From Silicimonas algicola (GTDB lineage Bacteria > Pseudomonadota > Alphaproteobacteria > Rhodobacterales > Rhodobacteraceae), in NCBI RefSeq assembly GCF_003148765.1, contig NZ_QGGV01000003.1, forward strand, positions 244,171 through 308,170: a DNA stretch of 64,000 nucleotides. The letters run 5' to 3'. Position 1 is the first letter of the stretch; the number at the start of each line of letters is the position of its first letter. Positions 49,042 through 56,820 of the stretch are shown here, in pieces. Below the pieces are notes generated by a model. The model had not been told where the DNA came from. It did no database searches and saw only the letters and a program-made list of their open reading frames with translations. Made by a program: the position numbers and the translations under genes.

Positions 49042-49956
49042 CTAGCCGTCCGCCACCTTCTTGCGGCGGATGCGGCGGTGCTTGCCGCGAGCTTCGAGTT
49101 CGGCGTCGAGAAGCGCACCAAGCATCGTCACGAAGGCCGAGATCCAGAGCCACATCATCAGGACGATGACGCCGCCCAGGGCGCCGAAGATCTCGCTGTA
49201 GCGTCCGAAGCTCTTGACGTACCAGGCGAAGGCGGACGACAGGCCGATCCACAGCAGGCACGCGAAGATGCTGCCGGGCGCCAGCCAGCGCCAGCGGGCT
49301 TTGCCCCGGTTCGGCCCGAAGCGATAGAGGACGGCGAAGCCGAAGGCGCCTACCACAAGGATCACCGGCCAGCGCGCGACGTTGGTGGTGTAGGACCAGA
49401 AGCCCCACTCTCCCATCCGGCCGAGAATGGCAGGCACCAGGCCGAACGCGATGGCCGAAAAGACGAGCGCCGTCATGATGAACAGCGTAAGCGCGAAGAT
49501 CGTCATGTAAAGCTCTATCCAGCCACGTCTTTCGCGGATCCCGTAAGCCACGTTTAGGCCCTGCATCAGGGTGCCGACCCCATTCGCGGCCGAGATGTAG
49601 GCGATGGCGATGCCGATGATGGCGGTCAGGCTCAGGCCCTCGCTTCCGGCGGAGGAGACGGATTCGATCTGAGTGAAGATGATGTCGCGCGCGGCCTCGG
49701 GGAGCGCCGCCGTCATGTTCTCGAGCCGCGGGATCAATGTCCGCGGATCGAGGATCAAGCCTGCGACCGCGACCGTTGCGGCGATGCCCGGAAAGAGCGC
49801 GAAAAGGGCGTAGAATGCGACGCCTGCCGCGATGAGAGAGAAGTTGTCGTCGAAGATGCGCGTCCGCACGACGGTGAGCGTGTCCCACCACGTCCGCGGA
49901 GGCAGATCGAGCGGCCCCTCGGCGGGTGGTTCCATCTGCGCTGAACTGTGCTGCAT
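49042..49956 (-). CDS. YihY/BrkB family membrane protein
   Basis: A 304-residue protein with about six helices, of the family once called ribonuclease BN by mistake. Landmarks are DDNFSLIAAGVAFYALFALFPGIAA (in part), IGIAIAYISAANGVGTLMQGLN, RRGWIELYMTIFAL, and FGALGGVIVLMMWLWISAFVTMLGALLDAE (in part). Function unknown. The C-terminus is basic. A possible start is MQHSSAQMEPP or the second Met. Confidence 0.9.
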   Translation of the reverse strand: MQHSSAQMEPPAEGPLDLPPRTWWDTLTVVRTRIFDDNFSLIAAGVAFYALFALFPGIAATVAVAGLILDPRTLIPRLENMTAALPEAARDIIFTQIESVSSAGSEGLSLTAIIGIAIAYISAANGVGTLMQGLNVAYGIRERRGWIELYMTIFALTLFIMTALVFSAIAFGLVPAILGRMGEWGFWSYTTNVARWPVILVVGAFGFAVLYRFGPNRGKARWRWLAPGSIFACLLWIGLSSAFAWYVKSFGRYSEIFGALGGVIVLMMWLWISAFVTMLGALLDAELEARGKHRRIRRKKVADG

Positions 49957-50025
49957 CGGGCTTCCTCGTCTCGCGGTCTATACCCTAAGGGAACCGAGTG
50001 TCGGTGTCATCGCGTCGAGGATACG

Positions 50026-50056
50026 AAAAGTGCCCCCCGCTGGTTCAGCGAGGGGC
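50026..50056 (-). terminator. Intrinsic terminator of the 50-52 kb stress operon
   Basis: On the minus strand, GCCCC and CGCTG arms pair with CAGCG and GGGGC around a short loop and are followed by CTTTTCG, about 30 bases after the stop of the DUF3618 gene. Confidence 0.8.
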
Positions 50057-50084
50057 GCTTCATAGATGTACTGCAATCGGGCTA

Positions 50085-51134
50085 TCAGGAAACCTTGCCG
50101 AGGCGCTGCGACGAGGCTTCGCTGCGCGCGGCGCTGGAAACGCGGTTCGCCGCACCTTCCATCGTCTCGCCGGTCTCGGACATGGCGTCCTTCATTGCGG
50201 CCTGACCTTCGGCGACCGTCGCTTCAGCCACCTTCCTCAGCTTCTGCGATTCCTCGCGGAACACGCGGTCGGCTTCATCGAACATCTGGTCGCGATAGGC
50301 GCCGATGGCGCGGTCCTCGGTGTCGGTCCGGGGCAGAAGGGCCGCTATGGCAGCGCCGGCTGCGAAGGCCAGGGCACCGACCAGAAGCGGATTCTCGTGC
50401 GTCGTGCGACGGGCGCGGTCCGCAGCCTCGGACATGGTCTCTTCGAGATGCTGCTGGGCCGCAATGGCGGCCGCACGGGCCTGACGCACGCGGTGGCGCG
50501 CTTCCTCGGACATGCTGTGCGTGCCTTCGTCGATCGAGTTGCGCAGATCGGAGGCCGAGCGCGACGCGCGGGCGCGATAGATGCGCGCGCGGGCCTTCAT
50601 GGTGCCCCAGGTGCCCGGATCGTCGTTGTAGTCGTCGTCGTGGTCATAGTTCGTATAGGATGTGGTCGAATGGGTCATGTCGGATCCTCCTTCGGACTCC
50701 AGGATGCTGTCTTGACGGTAGGAGCGGCGCATGGCGCGATCGGCTGCGCGGACGCGATCGTCGAACCTTTCCGTCGGCGGTTGAGCGCGGCGAAAGCCCG
50801 AGGCAGGTGCGGTGTAATGCCGGTCGTAGTCAACCGACGCCACCTCGTCTGCGGGGTCACGGTCTTTCTTCGCGGTGTAGGTCCTGTCGCGGGGACCGGT
50901 CATCAGCCAGGCAAGGCCGATGCCGGTCAGCGCCAGGGCAACGGGATTGTCCTTGGCCGCGCGGCCAAGGTTTTGCACAACGTCGCGGCCGTTGTCCTTC
51001 AAGAACCGGCTGGCGTCGGACACCAGCGCCTCGGGGGACAGCCGCGACTGCAGGGCGGCAATCGAGTCCTCGAGTGCGGCGCGTTCGACCTCGATCTCGC
51101 GCTCGATCTCCTTGGGTGTGCGGTCATCAGCCAT
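50085..51134 (-). CDS. DUF3618 family protein with C-terminal membrane segment
   Basis: A 349-residue, strongly charged protein. The N-terminal DUF3618 part (RTPKEIEREIEVERAALEDSIAALQSR in part) is followed by a short helix (PVALALTGIGLAWLMTG), a disordered acidic region with DHDDDYNDDPG, a coiled-coil, and a hydrophobic segment (PLLVGALAFAAGAAIAALL). It overlaps the holin-like gene by eight bases and ends a three-gene EcfG-controlled operon. An envelope-stress role is inferred from context. Confidence 0.85.
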   Translation of the reverse strand: MADDRTPKEIEREIEVERAALEDSIAALQSRLSPEALVSDASRFLKDNGRDVVQNLGRAAKDNPVALALTGIGLAWLMTGPRDRTYTAKKDRDPADEVASVDYDRHYTAPASGFRRAQPPTERFDDRVRAADRAMRRSYRQDSILESEGGSDMTHSTTSYTNYDHDDDYNDDPGTWGTMKARARIYRARASRSASDLRNSIDEGTHSMSEEARHRVRQARAAAIAAQQHLEETMSEAADRARRTTHENPLLVGALAFAAGAAIAALLPRTDTEDRAIGAYRDQMFDEADRVFREESQKLRKVAEATVAEGQAAMKDAMSETGETMEGAANRVSSAARSEASSQRLGKVS

Positions 51135-51522
51135 TGATCTGCTCCTTCAAAGCGGTCGCGTCGCGGCGCAGGTTCTCTGCGGTGCGTGTCGGCGCAAGGC
51201 TCTTGGCGCTGAGGTCGGACTTGCCCTTGAACGCCATGATCGCGGCCACGATCAAAAGGACGGCGCCCACGATGAGGGCGGCAAGACCCGCATTCATGCC
51301 CGCCTCGGCCATTGCGGCAACGGCCGCGGCAGCCAGGACGTTCAACGCGACCAGTATGAGAACGACTGCGCCGACCAGAAGCCCGATCGCCGTCCCGGCC
51401 CGCCCAAGGTTCTGGCGGATTTCGGACTTGGCCAGATCGACTTCCTTCCGCACCAGATTGGACAGGTGCGAAAGGATGTCGCCGATCACGGAAGTGGTGG
51501 GTTTCGGCTCGAGCGAGTTCAT
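51127..51522 (-). CDS. Phage holin-like (DUF1469) membrane protein
   Basis: A 131-residue protein with two close membrane helices (GTAIGLLVGAVVLILVALNVLAA and AGLAALIVGAVLLIVAAIM in parts) and an N-terminal amphipathic region (LSNLVRKEVDLAKSEIRQNL). It matches the Phage_holin_3_6/DUF1469 family, which in bacteria is chromosomal and linked to envelope stress, not to phage. Start and stop overlap the neighbouring genes by one and eight bases. Confidence 0.85.
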   Translation of the reverse strand: MNSLEPKPTTSVIGDILSHLSNLVRKEVDLAKSEIRQNLGRAGTAIGLLVGAVVLILVALNVLAAAAVAAMAEAGMNAGLAALIVGAVLLIVAAIMAFKGKSDLSAKSLAPTRTAENLRRDATALKEQING

Positions 51523-52124
51523 CAGATCTGCGTCCGATTGCGCGTCGGGACGTCCGCACGGGAGCCGGCGTAATCCGGTTGTCCATGCGTCGTGTCGAAG
51601 TCATCGGTGTCATCCGTGAGCGCGTGATGACCACGGTCGCTGGCCTTCATCATCCGGGCCGCCGCGAAACCGAGAGCAGCGGCGCCCCCGAAGAACAGAA
51701 ACGGGTTGCGGCGGGCGAAGGCCGAAAGATCATTCTGCACGGTCCGGAGGTCGGCGGTGCGAACGGCGCTCGCGGCTTCCGCAAGATTGTCCGCCAGACG
51801 CTGCGCGGCTTCGTTGATGAGAGAGCCCGGCTCGAACGCGCCGCCGGCGTCGCGGATCTGCGATGCGGTGCGGTCGGCGCTGTTGGCGACATGGGCCTTG
51901 GCCTCGTCGGCCTTTTCCTGCGCCTTGCGCTTCGCGGCGACCGAGGCCTCGTCCAGAGCCTCACGAGCCTGGTTTCCGGCGCTGTTCATTTCGGACTTCG
52001 CGGCGTCGGCCGTGCTTTTGGTGGCGTCCTTCGCCTGATCCGAGATCTCGGTAGCAGATTGGCCCGCCTTCGAGGCCATGCTGTCGGTGTCGGTGCCGGT
52101 CGTCTTGGATGCGGGTTTCGTCAT
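51522..52124 (-). CDS. Apolipoprotein-like coiled-coil protein with C-terminal membrane anchor
   Basis: A 200-residue protein, Ala/Lys/Glu-rich with long amphipathic repeats (SDQAKDATKSTADAAKSEMN, EASVAAKRKAQEKADEAKAH) like LEA or apolipoprotein-type stress proteins, and a single hydrophobic segment (FLFFGGAAALGFAAARM). Two ATGs lie six bases apart. I chose the second (52124) because AGGAGG abuts the first and is spaced six bases from the second. First gene of the EcfG-controlled operon. Confidence 0.82.
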   Translation of the reverse strand: MTKPASKTTGTDTDSMASKAGQSATEISDQAKDATKSTADAAKSEMNSAGNQAREALDEASVAAKRKAQEKADEAKAHVANSADRTASQIRDAGGAFEPGSLINEAAQRLADNLAEAASAVRTADLRTVQNDLSAFARRNPFLFFGGAAALGFAAARMMKASDRGHHALTDDTDDFDTTHGQPDYAGSRADVPTRNRTQI

Positions 52125-52232
52125 GGTCATCCTCCTGAGGGATAGCGAGTGCGATGCCGGCGCGGCGCGTGATATCCGTTGCCGGAGATAGGTTGACACC
52201 CCGTCAGGGGCTCTTCCCTTGTCTGTCCGGTC

Positions 52233-52257
52233 AACGTCGACGAACGATCTTGGTTCC
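52233..52257 (-). promoter_or_regulatory. EcfG-type promoter of the 50-52 kb operon
   Basis: On the minus strand: GGAAC (52257 to 52253), 16 bases, CGTT (52236 to 52233). A full consensus match, about 109 bases before the start codon at 52124. Confidence 0.85.
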
Positions 52258-52277
52258 GATCAAGCGGCGCCTCGACT

Positions 52278-53504
52278 TTACCCCGCGAGGCGGGCGTCGC
52301 CGCCTGTGCCCGGAGATGCCTCGAGCCGGGCGCGCAGGGCCCGGACGGCGGCTGCGAGGTTCGTCGCATCGCCACCTTCCATGCGGTCGAGAAGAGCGAT
52401 CCAGCGGCGTCGTGTCAGCTGATCGGGCTCGACGTATTGCCAGGACGCGCCGAACGTTCTGTCGAGGATCTCGCTGAGCTCGATCCTGGGAAGATGAACG
52501 CGATCGGTCCCCTCGAGCCCGAATTGGCTGCCCTTCGCTGCTCCCTCGACGATGGCAGCAGCGAGCCAGTTGAGGCCGTTGATGGCGGTGAAGGGATCGT
52601 TGACGCCCGGAGACAGGGCGCGCGCGATCATCTCGACCTGCTCGTCGGCGATGAAGAGCGGCGATTGATCCTCTGTCTTGGAGCGTCCCACCGCGAAGGC
52701 TGCGCGCAGTTCCTCGGTGATATCATCATCCAAAGGACGGTCCGTTCGAACCACGCATTGATGCGCGTCGACGAAGATGCCCGGCACGGCGTCGACGACG
52801 ATCGTCAGCCCATGCGTCTCGGCCACGGTATCCAGACGGTTGACGTCCAGACGCTGGATGTATCCCGGTCTGTCCAGCGAAAGAGAATGACGAAGGTGCG
52901 GAGGCTGACCAGGGGCCTCGAACCTCGCACTTTCGACGAGCGCGTCGCGGAACCGCTGGCCGAGACCCGAGGCGATATTGGCCACGTTGATCGTCTCGGG
53001 AATGTGGTGGACGAAGTAGATCATCACGAAGACCGATCCGAAGGTCAAGGCCATCCCGAGCAGGACGGAGACCTGCGGGACGAAGGCGTCAGCGTCTTCG
53101 CTCGCCGGGGCGTGCAGGCTTTGGAGGATGAGGAGGGCGTAGACGAAGGTCGAAATCAGGATGCCGAGGCTCCACTGGTTGCCCCGGTCGCGCATGAAAT
53201 TCCCGATGAGTCGCGGGCCGAAGTTGCCGGACGCGAACGACACGGCGACCATCGTGACCGAGAACATGACCCCCGTGACGCCGATGACCGATTGCGCCGC
53301 CACCGTGAGGGTCGAACGAGCGCCGTCGAGCTGCGTATCCGTCAGGCTCTCCGGCAGCCAGCCTGAAAGGTCGACGCCGCTGCGGTCGAGCGCGAGAGTG
53401 GCTTCGGCGAGGATCATCGCGGCGATGACGAGGCAGGAGGGAACGAACCAGTAGCTTGCGCGAAGGTCGGAAAGGATCTTCTGCACGAAGGCGCGGTGTC
53501 GCAT
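52278..53504 (-). CDS. DUF2254 family membrane protein
   Basis: A 408-residue protein. Four membrane helices in the first 145 residues (SYWFVPSCLVIAAMILAEAT, LTVAAQSVIGVTGVMFSVTMV in part, LGILISTFVYALLILQ, VLLGMALTFGSVFVMIYFV) precede a cytoplasmic domain with DRPGYIQRLDVNRL and ALSPGVNDPFTAINGLNWL, both typical of DUF2254. Function not established. An EcfG-type promoter lies 76 bases upstream. Confidence 0.9.
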   Translation of the reverse strand: MRHRAFVQKILSDLRASYWFVPSCLVIAAMILAEATLALDRSGVDLSGWLPESLTDTQLDGARSTLTVAAQSVIGVTGVMFSVTMVAVSFASGNFGPRLIGNFMRDRGNQWSLGILISTFVYALLILQSLHAPASEDADAFVPQVSVLLGMALTFGSVFVMIYFVHHIPETINVANIASGLGQRFRDALVESARFEAPGQPPHLRHSLSLDRPGYIQRLDVNRLDTVAETHGLTIVVDAVPGIFVDAHQCVVRTDRPLDDDITEELRAAFAVGRSKTEDQSPLFIADEQVEMIARALSPGVNDPFTAINGLNWLAAAIVEGAAKGSQFGLEGTDRVHLPRIELSEILDRTFGASWQYVEPDQLTRRRWIALLDRMEGGDATNLAAAVRALRARLEASPGTGGDARLAG

Positions 53505-53579
53505 CGGGTCTCCGGTTCTGGCTCGGACGGTGGGATATTTGCTGCGGATCTATAATGTATGCCCGGACGTATGACCGCC

Positions 53580-53604
53580 AACGTCCTGCATTTGAGTCGG
53601 TTCC
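53580..53604 (-). promoter_or_regulatory. EcfG-type promoter of the DUF2254 gene
   Basis: On the minus strand: GGAAC (53604 to 53600), 16 bases, CGTT (53583 to 53580). A full consensus match upstream of the start codon at 53504. Confidence 0.85.
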
Positions 53605-53668
53605 GACGAGGCTTTTTTCTCCTTTCGCATGGCTGATGCAAAGATTTCAAAATTTTTTGATCGCCTTG

Positions 53669-53693
53669 GGAACCGAGACGGCGAGGGGGTGTT
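53669..53693 (+). promoter_or_regulatory. EcfG-type promoter of the candidate small RNA
   Basis: GGAAC (53669 to 53673), 16 bases, TGTT (53690 to 53693). One base off the CGTT consensus. No protein gene follows before a terminator, so the product would be a non-coding RNA beginning near 53700. Confidence 0.65.
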
Positions 53694-53699
53694 GGTAGC

Positions 53700-53790
53700 C
53701 TGACGCTGGAGGACACTTCCCTCCCTGCAGCGTGTCCCAAACTGTCCCGTTTGGCCTTGCCGAGAGACCTTGGTCTCTCGGCCTTTTCTT
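53700..53790 (+). ncRNA. Candidate general stress small RNA (C-rich loops)
   Basis: About 90 nt between an EcfG-type promoter and an intrinsic terminator. Three hairpins can form: CGCTG/CAGCG (53704 to 53732) enclosing a GAGG and a CCCTCCC run; CCAAAC/GTTTGG (53737 to 53754) with the loop TGTCCC; and the 11-bp terminator stem. TGTCCC also occurs unpaired just before hairpin 2. C-rich loops that can pair with Shine-Dalgarno sequences are known in alphaproteobacterial sRNAs, including stress-controlled GsrN of Caulobacter. No ORF of useful length fits. The 5' end is an estimate from the promoter. Confidence 0.6.
53759..53790 (+). terminator. Intrinsic terminator of the candidate small RNA
   Basis: A perfect stem (CCGAGAGACC with its complement, extended by one G-C pair) and a tight loop, followed by CTTTTCTTT. 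It ends about 46 bases before the separate promoter of the PRC-barrel gene. Confidence 0.9.
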
Positions 53791-53835
53791 TGAAGATCGC
53801 CCTTTATCGTGCAGAAATTTAAGTAAAATTTCCGG

Positions 53836-53860
53836 GGAACGGATTTTGATGATCGGCGTT
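53836..53860 (+). promoter_or_regulatory. EcfG-type promoter of the PRC-barrel gene
   Basis: GGAAC (53836 to 53840), 16 bases, CGTT (53857 to 53860). A full consensus match, 56 bases before the start codon at 53917. Confidence 0.88.
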
Positions 53861-53916
53861 CTCGACACAAGTGCCACGAAGCACCCAAGCAAAAATTCCC
53901 TTACGGAGGAAGAGAC

Positions 53917-55236
53917 ATGAAACGTTTCATGACCACCACCGCGATCGTGACCGGCCTGATGGCCGGGACCGCCTTCGCTCAGGATGCGGGCTCGATGTTC
54001 CGCACAGAGTCCAACGCTCAGGAAATCCAGGCGTCCGAGTTCATGGGCAAGCGCGTCTATGCTGCCGAAGGCGGCGTTGAGGGCGATGCCGTCGAAGGCA
54101 TGCAGGATGGCTGGGAAGACGTCGGCGAGATCAACGACATCATCCTTGGCCGTGACGGCTCTGTCGAAGCCGTTCTCGTCGATATAGGCGGGTTCCTCGG
54201 CATGGGCGAGCGTCAGGTTGCGCTGAACATGGACCAGGTCCAGTTCGTCGCTGACGAAAGCACCACCGATGTCGACGACGACTACTTCCTGGTCATCTCG
54301 GCCTCGCGCGCCAATCTCGAAGAAGCGCCCGAGTATTCGATGGACACCGCCGCCACCGGCGATGCGGCAACTGAGCCGATGACCGAAACCGACACCGCTG
54401 CCGCCGGCGATACGGCGACAGAGCCGATGACGGAAACCGACACCGCTGCCGCCGGCGATTCGACGACCGAGCCCATGACCGACGAGCAGGTCGCGGACGA
54501 GCAGCAGGCCACCAACGAAGCCACGGCTGAACAGCCGACCGAAGAAATGGCCGAAGGCACCGATGCGACGGCTGAGCAGCCGGCCGCAGAGATGGCCGAA
54601 GGCTCCGACGCAACCGCTGAACAGGCGACCGAAGAGATGACTGCCGAGGCCGAACAAGCCGGTGACGCCGTCGTCGAAGGCGCCGAGACAGCCGGTGAGG
54701 AAGTCGCCGAGGCGGCTGACGCAACTGGTGAGGCGGTCGTCGAAGGTGCGGACGCTGCGGGTGACGAACTTGCCCAAGCTGCCGACGCCACAGGCGAAGC
54801 GGTTGCGGAAGGCACCGAAGAGGTGACTGCCGAAGCCGAGCAGGCTGGTGACGCTGTCGTCGAAGGCACCGAAAACGCTGCCGGCGACGTTGCCGTGGCG
54901 ACCGACAGCACCCTGGGTGCGTCGGACGGCATCATGCGCGACGGCTACGACACCGCCGTGTATGAAGACCTGACGGCCGAGGATCTTACGGGCGCTCGCG
55001 TCTATGACGGCAATGACGAGTGGATCGGCGAAGTCTCCGAACTGCTTCTGAGCGATGACGGCCAGATCTCCGGCGCGGTCGTCGATGTGGGCGGCTTCCT
55101 TGGCCTCGGCGAAAAGCCCGTCGAGCTGTCGATGGACGAACTCGACATCCTGCGTGAGCAGAACGGCACCAACCTTCTCGTCTACATCCCGATGACGAAG
55201 GAAGAGCTGGAAGCCCTGCCGACCTACGAGAACTAA
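53917..55236 (+). CDS. Exported protein with two PRC-barrel domains and an acidic repeat linker
   Basis: A 439-residue protein. A signal peptide (MKRFMTTTAIVTGLMAGTAFA, last residues cleaved before QDAG) precedes a PRC-barrel domain (about 40 to 130: GEINDIILGRDGSVEAVLVD, GGFLGMGERQVAL), an Ala/Glu/Thr-rich repeat region of about 190 residues (TEPMTETDTAAAGD units, then EQPTEEMAEGTDAT and GEAVVEGADAAGD types), and a second PRC-barrel domain (about 345 to 430: GGFLGLGEKPVELSM). The repeats contain no Cys and very little hydrophobic residue. Likely a periplasmic stress protein. GGAGGAAGAG precedes the ATG. Confidence 0.88.
   Translation: MKRFMTTTAIVTGLMAGTAFAQDAGSMFRTESNAQEIQASEFMGKRVYAAEGGVEGDAVEGMQDGWEDVGEINDIILGRDGSVEAVLVDIGGFLGMGERQVALNMDQVQFVADESTTDVDDDYFLVISASRANLEEAPEYSMDTAATGDAATEPMTETDTAAAGDTATEPMTETDTAAAGDSTTEPMTDEQVADEQQATNEATAEQPTEEMAEGTDATAEQPAAEMAEGSDATAEQATEEMTAEAEQAGDAVVEGAETAGEEVAEAADATGEAVVEGADAAGDELAQAADATGEAVAEGTEEVTAEAEQAGDAVVEGTENAAGDVAVATDSTLGASDGIMRDGYDTAVYEDLTAEDLTGARVYDGNDEWIGEVSELLLSDDGQISGAVVDVGGFLGLGEKPVELSMDELDILREQNGTNLLVYIPMTKEELEALPTYEN
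54340..54890 (+). repeat. Degenerate in-frame repeats in the PRC-barrel gene linker
   Basis: Several 42- to 45-bp units encoding TEPMTETDTAAAGD, then EQxxEEMAEGxDAT, then AGDAVVEGxExAG and ATGEAVxEG versions. The repeats keep the frame, so length variation between strains is expected. Confidence 0.75.
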
Positions 55237-55259
55237 TCGAAAGTCACAGGTGTGAACGA

Positions 55260-55287
55260 GGCGCGGGAGTTTCTCCCGCGCCTTTTT
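55260..55287 (+). terminator. Intrinsic terminator of the PRC-barrel gene
   Basis: GGCGCGGGAG pairs with CTCCCGCGCC around TTT, followed by five T's, 23 bases after the stop codon. Confidence 0.93.
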
Positions 55288-55329
55288 CTATGGGTCCGAG
55301 CGATGTCTTTAGGATCGACGTGCTCAACG

Positions 55330-56817
55330 TCAGACGAGTTCGTGCGGAACCCCGGCGACCGGCGCCGCCATAAGCCGCGCGTCGGACAGGCGGTAGGGCA
55401 ACAGGAACGAGCGCCGCTCCGCCGGTGGCTTACGGGAATTGTCGACGACCGTCGCACGCCATTCGTCGACGGTGTCGAGACCGCCCATCACCGGAAGGTG
55501 GGGCATCCAGTGGGTGAACAGCCTTTCGCGCAGCTGACGCACCTTCATCGGGTCGGCCAGGTGAACGCCAGCCTCGGTGTCCCACCTGAGGCTCCGGCCG
55601 TTCAGGTTGGCCGATGACACGATTGCCTCGCTGTCCCCGAAGATCGACACCTTCGCATGGACGTAGATGATCGGCGCGCCGTAGAGCTTCGCGCGATCGC
55701 CTTCGTCTTCGTTCGCTTCGCGCAGCTGGGCCGGGGCGCAGAAAAGAGCGCGGTCGCCGAACCCCTCGCGCACCACGTCGACGCACTGGGTCTGAAGATG
55801 CTCGCCGAGCTGCGCGTCCTGTTCCCTGTTGTTCTCGAACGCCACGTCCTCAGGAGCTGCGGGAAGGACCATGATTAGGCCCAGATCCGGACGCGCCAGT
55901 CCGATGTCGGCGAGCGCCGACGCCAGCGGCAGGTGGCGGAAGTATTGCGTCTCGATATAGATCAGCCCCTCGGCGCGTCGCAGCGCGGCGTAATGCGCAT
56001 CCTCGATCTCGGAGGCGACGGTGCGGGGTGAGATGTGGAATGGGTTGACGTGGCGCTTGGCCGAAAGCGTCCGGACGAAGGCCTTGGACTGCGCCGTCGG
56101 CTGCTGGCGGCCGCGGACCACGTCCTTGAATTCCTCGAGGTGTTTCTGTGCCGCCGCCACCACGGACCCGGTGACGATGACCTGCACGTCGTGCCAGGTC
56201 TCGTTCGCCGGACGGTCGTGGTAAAGGGTGTCGAACCGTCGCTCGTCGAGGTCGATGCCGCCGATGAACAGCTTCTCGCGGTCGACGACCGCAAGTTTCT
56301 GGTGATGCGTGGCGGGCACCATCGGGTAGGGGCCGTCGAGGCTCTGGTTCCAGAGGCCGGGCGTCAGGTGGTCGGCCTCGTTCCTGGCCAGCCGTTCGCG
56401 CACCTTCTTGCGGAAGGCGATGCGGGGCACCCAGCCCACGCGCGCGGGATGGGCCGCCACGTCGAAGCTCAGGTCGCCCGCCTCGCAGAGTTCGGAAAGG
56501 ATCGCGGCCTGACGGGCGCTGTGCCAGCTTGTGCGATGATACTTGGTCGCCAGGATCGGGTCGAAGTCGGTCAGGACCAGCCTGATCGATACGCCCCGTT
56601 CCAGCGTGTGCTGGAGCAGGTCGAACCACGTCTCGCCGATGGCACAGGCTTCAGGACTGCGGAGACGCGTCGACAGGTCGAAGATGCGGAACCCCGCCCA
56701 GATTTCGCGGCTTGCCCCCATGAACAGTCGCTCAAGCGCCGGAAAGGCCTCCGATCCTGTGACCAGTACGTCGAGCGACTCGATTTCGCTCGAGAGGTCG
56801 GCAAGAGCGTGCGCCAT
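55330..56817 (-). CDS. Phospholipase D family protein
   Basis: A 495-residue protein with both HKD motifs: HHQKLAVVDREKLFIGG in the first half and YVHAKVSIFGDSEAIVSSANLNGRS (in part) in the second, each with the following N or GG element. It may cleave or transfer phosphatidyl groups; substrate unknown. No signal peptide is seen. It is the last gene of the nepR-ecfG-kinase operon, starting four bases beyond the kinase stop, so it is probably induced by general stress. Confidence 0.9.
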   Translation of the reverse strand: MAHALADLSSEIESLDVLVTGSEAFPALERLFMGASREIWAGFRIFDLSTRLRSPEACAIGETWFDLLQHTLERGVSIRLVLTDFDPILATKYHRTSWHSARQAAILSELCEAGDLSFDVAAHPARVGWVPRIAFRKKVRERLARNEADHLTPGLWNQSLDGPYPMVPATHHQKLAVVDREKLFIGGIDLDERRFDTLYHDRPANETWHDVQVIVTGSVVAAAQKHLEEFKDVVRGRQQPTAQSKAFVRTLSAKRHVNPFHISPRTVASEIEDAHYAALRRAEGLIYIETQYFRHLPLASALADIGLARPDLGLIMVLPAAPEDVAFENNREQDAQLGEHLQTQCVDVVREGFGDRALFCAPAQLREANEDEGDRAKLYGAPIIYVHAKVSIFGDSEAIVSSANLNGRSLRWDTEAGVHLADPMKVRQLRERLFTHWMPHLPVMGGLDTVDEWRATVVDNSRKPPAERRSFLLPYRLSDARLMAAPVAGVPHELV

Positions 56818-56820
56818 GTC

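Larger units (their letters stand above)
53505..53916. other. 412-base intergenic region packed with stress control elements
   Basis: No protein gene is credible here. It holds three EcfG-type promoters (53580 to 53604 minus, 53669 to 53693 plus, 53836 to 53860 plus), a candidate small RNA (53700 to 53790) and its terminator. The rest (53605 to 53668) is AT-rich without a motif I can name. Confidence 0.75.

Noticed and set aside
49990-50015. GGAAC on the plus strand at 49990
   Set aside because: The element at 16 bases is CGCG, and no plus-strand gene follows.
51127-51522. Phage holin-like gene as a sign of a prophage
   Set aside because: No capsid, tail, integrase or lysin gene is nearby. 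The family is widespread on chromosomes, and the gene sits in an EcfG-controlled operon.
53551-53556. TATAAT on the plus strand upstream of the small RNA
   Set aside because: No -35 element lies 16-18 bases upstream, and no transcript unit begins just after it.
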